Notes under the pieces: generated by a model
Seen by the model: only the letters and a program-made list of their open reading frames with translations
Told to the model about the DNA's origin: nothing
The model's database searches: none
Shown: positions 63,036 to 64,000 of the stretch, piece after piece
Numbering within the stretch: the first letter of the stretch is position 1
How the letters are laid out: the number at the start of each line of letters is the position of its first letter
Made by a program: the position numbers and the translations under genes
Assembly: GCF_900104845.1 (NCBI RefSeq)
Contig: NZ_FNSR01000002.1
Span: 682,001-746,000, forward strand
Source: Paraburkholderia caballeronis
Lineage (GTDB): Bacteria > Pseudomonadota > Gammaproteobacteria > Burkholderiales > Burkholderiaceae
Direction of reading: 5' to 3'
DNA: 64,000 nucleotides

Positions 63036-64000
63036 ATGCTGGACAAGTCCCAACTCACCCATATCTTCGACCGGCTCGGCACGCCGCCCGCTGGCCGGAA
63101 GCTCATTCTTGAGGCTCGCGTGGAGGCTCCTGTTCGTCCGGTAAAGGCGCATGGTGGGAATGTCATCACCATCCTGGCAAGCCAGAAGATGGGACGTGAA
63201 ATTCACACCGAGAGCAATCATATCGAGTTCGCTGCCGCTGTTAGCAAGGAATACTCAAATGACATTCTCGAGTACTACATGCAACCCTGCGAACTGAGAC
63301 TCGAACTTGTTGATGAATCGACCGGCGAAATCCACAAAACCACTCACATCCCGGATTTCCTCACCATTCGTGACGACGGTTTCACTCTTGAGGAATGGAA
63401 ATCCGAGGCAAAGCTCGCCCGCCTGTCGGAGAAATACCCCTACCGCTATTCGAAGAGTAGCGATGGTCAATGGTACGCGCCGCAAATCGAGAAGCAACTC
63501 GCGGATCTCGGAATCAGATACCGAGTCTGCAGTGGTGACTCAATTCCGCGTCGGCGCGTGAGTAACCTGCTGTATCTGGCCGATTACCTGAACCTCATGG
63601 AACCGTGCCCTGAGGATGTTCTCAACCGTCTCCACGGACTCCTGCGGGAGCGCGGCTCCATGACATTCATGGAGCTACTGAACGCTCCGAATGACTTCGA
63701 TGCAGACTCGTTGAACAGGGCGATCGCCGCGAATTACGTGGTGACCGACCTGGACGGTGACTCCCTCGCGGACAAGCGAAGCTTTCGCTTTTTTCGCGAC
63801 GAGGCGTTGCGAGATTTCATGTTGGCGGACACGCGCTCTGGCAGTTTGCCTGGCATCGACAGCTTTGAGCTCAACATTGCTGAAGGCGCAAAGTTCATCT
63901 TCGAAGGCAACGAACTCACCATCATTATGGTGGCCGGCGACTCCATCGTCTGCAACAGACAGGATGGCTCGACCATTACCCTGACCCGCTCGTGGCTCGA
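63036..64000 (+). CDS. Tn7-like transposase, TnsA domain continuing into a TnsB-like start (partial, runs off window)
   Basis: 321 codons seen, no stop. Residues about 55-180 are a TnsA endonuclease domain: Glu64 (HIEF), Asp107 (IPDFL) and the E-W-K triplet 120-122 (LEEWK) correspond to the catalytic Glu, Asp and ExK of TnsA, a restriction-enzyme fold that cuts the 5' ends of the element. Residues about 185-265 look like the winged C-terminal domain of TnsA. From about 276 (FELNIAEGAKFIFEGNELTIIMVAGDSIV) the frame resembles the N-terminal beta domain of TnsB, so a TnsA-TnsB fusion is likely but cannot be confirmed here. No clear Shine-Dalgarno. TnsC/TniQ-type genes would be expected downstream. 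Confidence 0.75.
   Translation, partial: MLDKSQLTHIFDRLGTPPAGRKLILEARVEAPVRPVKAHGGNVITILASQKMGREIHTESNHIEFAAAVSKEYSNDILEYYMQPCELRLELVDESTGEIHKTTHIPDFLTIRDDGFTLEEWKSEAKLARLSEKYPYRYSKSSDGQWYAPQIEKQLADLGIRYRVCSGDSIPRRRVSNLLYLADYLNLMEPCPEDVLNRLHGLLRERGSMTFMELLNAPNDFDADSLNRAIAANYVVTDLDGDSLADKRSFRFFRDEALRDFMLADTRSGSLPGIDSFELNIAEGAKFIFEGNELTIIMVAGDSIVCNRQDGSTITLTRSWL

Noticed and set aside
1..64000. tRNA or rRNA genes
   Set aside because: I saw no cloverleaf-type sequence or rRNA-like segment by eye; a tRNAscan-SE/Rfam run would be decisive.

Overview
The window reads as a GC-rich beta-proteobacterium of the Burkholderiaceae (Burkholderia, Paraburkholderia or Caballeronia type). The evidence is the codon usage, a DUF3331 protein, XapX and DUF1275 proteins, many LysR regulators, FixJ-type response regulators, and very large kinase/ATPase/histidine-kinase sensors. 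I see no rRNA, tRNA or core housekeeping operon. Regulators, catabolic enzymes, efflux and decayed insertion sequences dominate, which fits a secondary replicon or accessory chromosomal region (inference).

Layout. 0-6 kb: a hypothetical gene, an IS4-family remnant, then a carbonyl-stress group (DJ-1/PfpI protein, glyoxalase I, glyoxalase II, a LysR regulator) with a FixJ-type regulator. 6-20 kb: signalling block. It holds an 1839-residue kinase-like/ATPase/GAF/PAS/histidine kinase with its FixJ-type regulator, and two winged-helix ATPase regulators flanking an MFS transporter, a BON protein and an Old Yellow Enzyme. 20-27 kb: a three-gene RND efflux operon (RND pump, adaptor, NodT-type outer-membrane lipoprotein) and a receiver-only regulator. 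27-36 kb: an alpha/beta hydrolase, then a periplasmic molybdenum hydroxylase operon (triheme cytochrome c, [2Fe-2S] subunit, Mo subunit, LysR, aldehyde dehydrogenase) closed by a strong terminator. 36-39 kb: a YncE-like beta-propeller pseudogene split by an intact IS630-family element, then a DUF3331/membrane-protein pair. 39-43 kb: LysR and two haloperoxidase-like hydrolases. 43-49.5 kb: a markedly GC-richer seven-gene operon (isochorismatase-like, amidohydrolase, DoxX, XapX, DUF1275, VOC protein, porin). 50-55 kb: catalase, three LysR genes, one TetR gene. 55.5-59.4 kb: a compact catabolic operon (VOC dioxygenase-like protein, FAD monooxygenase, DUF485 protein, ActP-like symporter) preceded by a large near-palindromic operator.

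59.4-64 kb is mobile DNA. It holds an IS256-family remnant, an orphan 218-residue gene, an AT-rich array of four hairpins, a DUF6471 gene, a perfect 22-bp palindrome, and the start of a Tn7-like transposase gene. That last gene has a TnsA endonuclease domain and stays open past it into what looks like the N-terminal domain of TnsB, so it may be a TnsA-TnsB fusion. It runs off the end of the window.

The signals I think most deserve a second look are this Tn7-like start with its divergent palindrome, the hairpin array, and a 16-bp exact match between the operator at 55.5 kb and the DNA upstream of the MFS gene at 15 kb. The giant sensor with a degenerate kinase domain, and the IS630 element sitting exactly on a nonsense codon of an already dead gene, also stand out.
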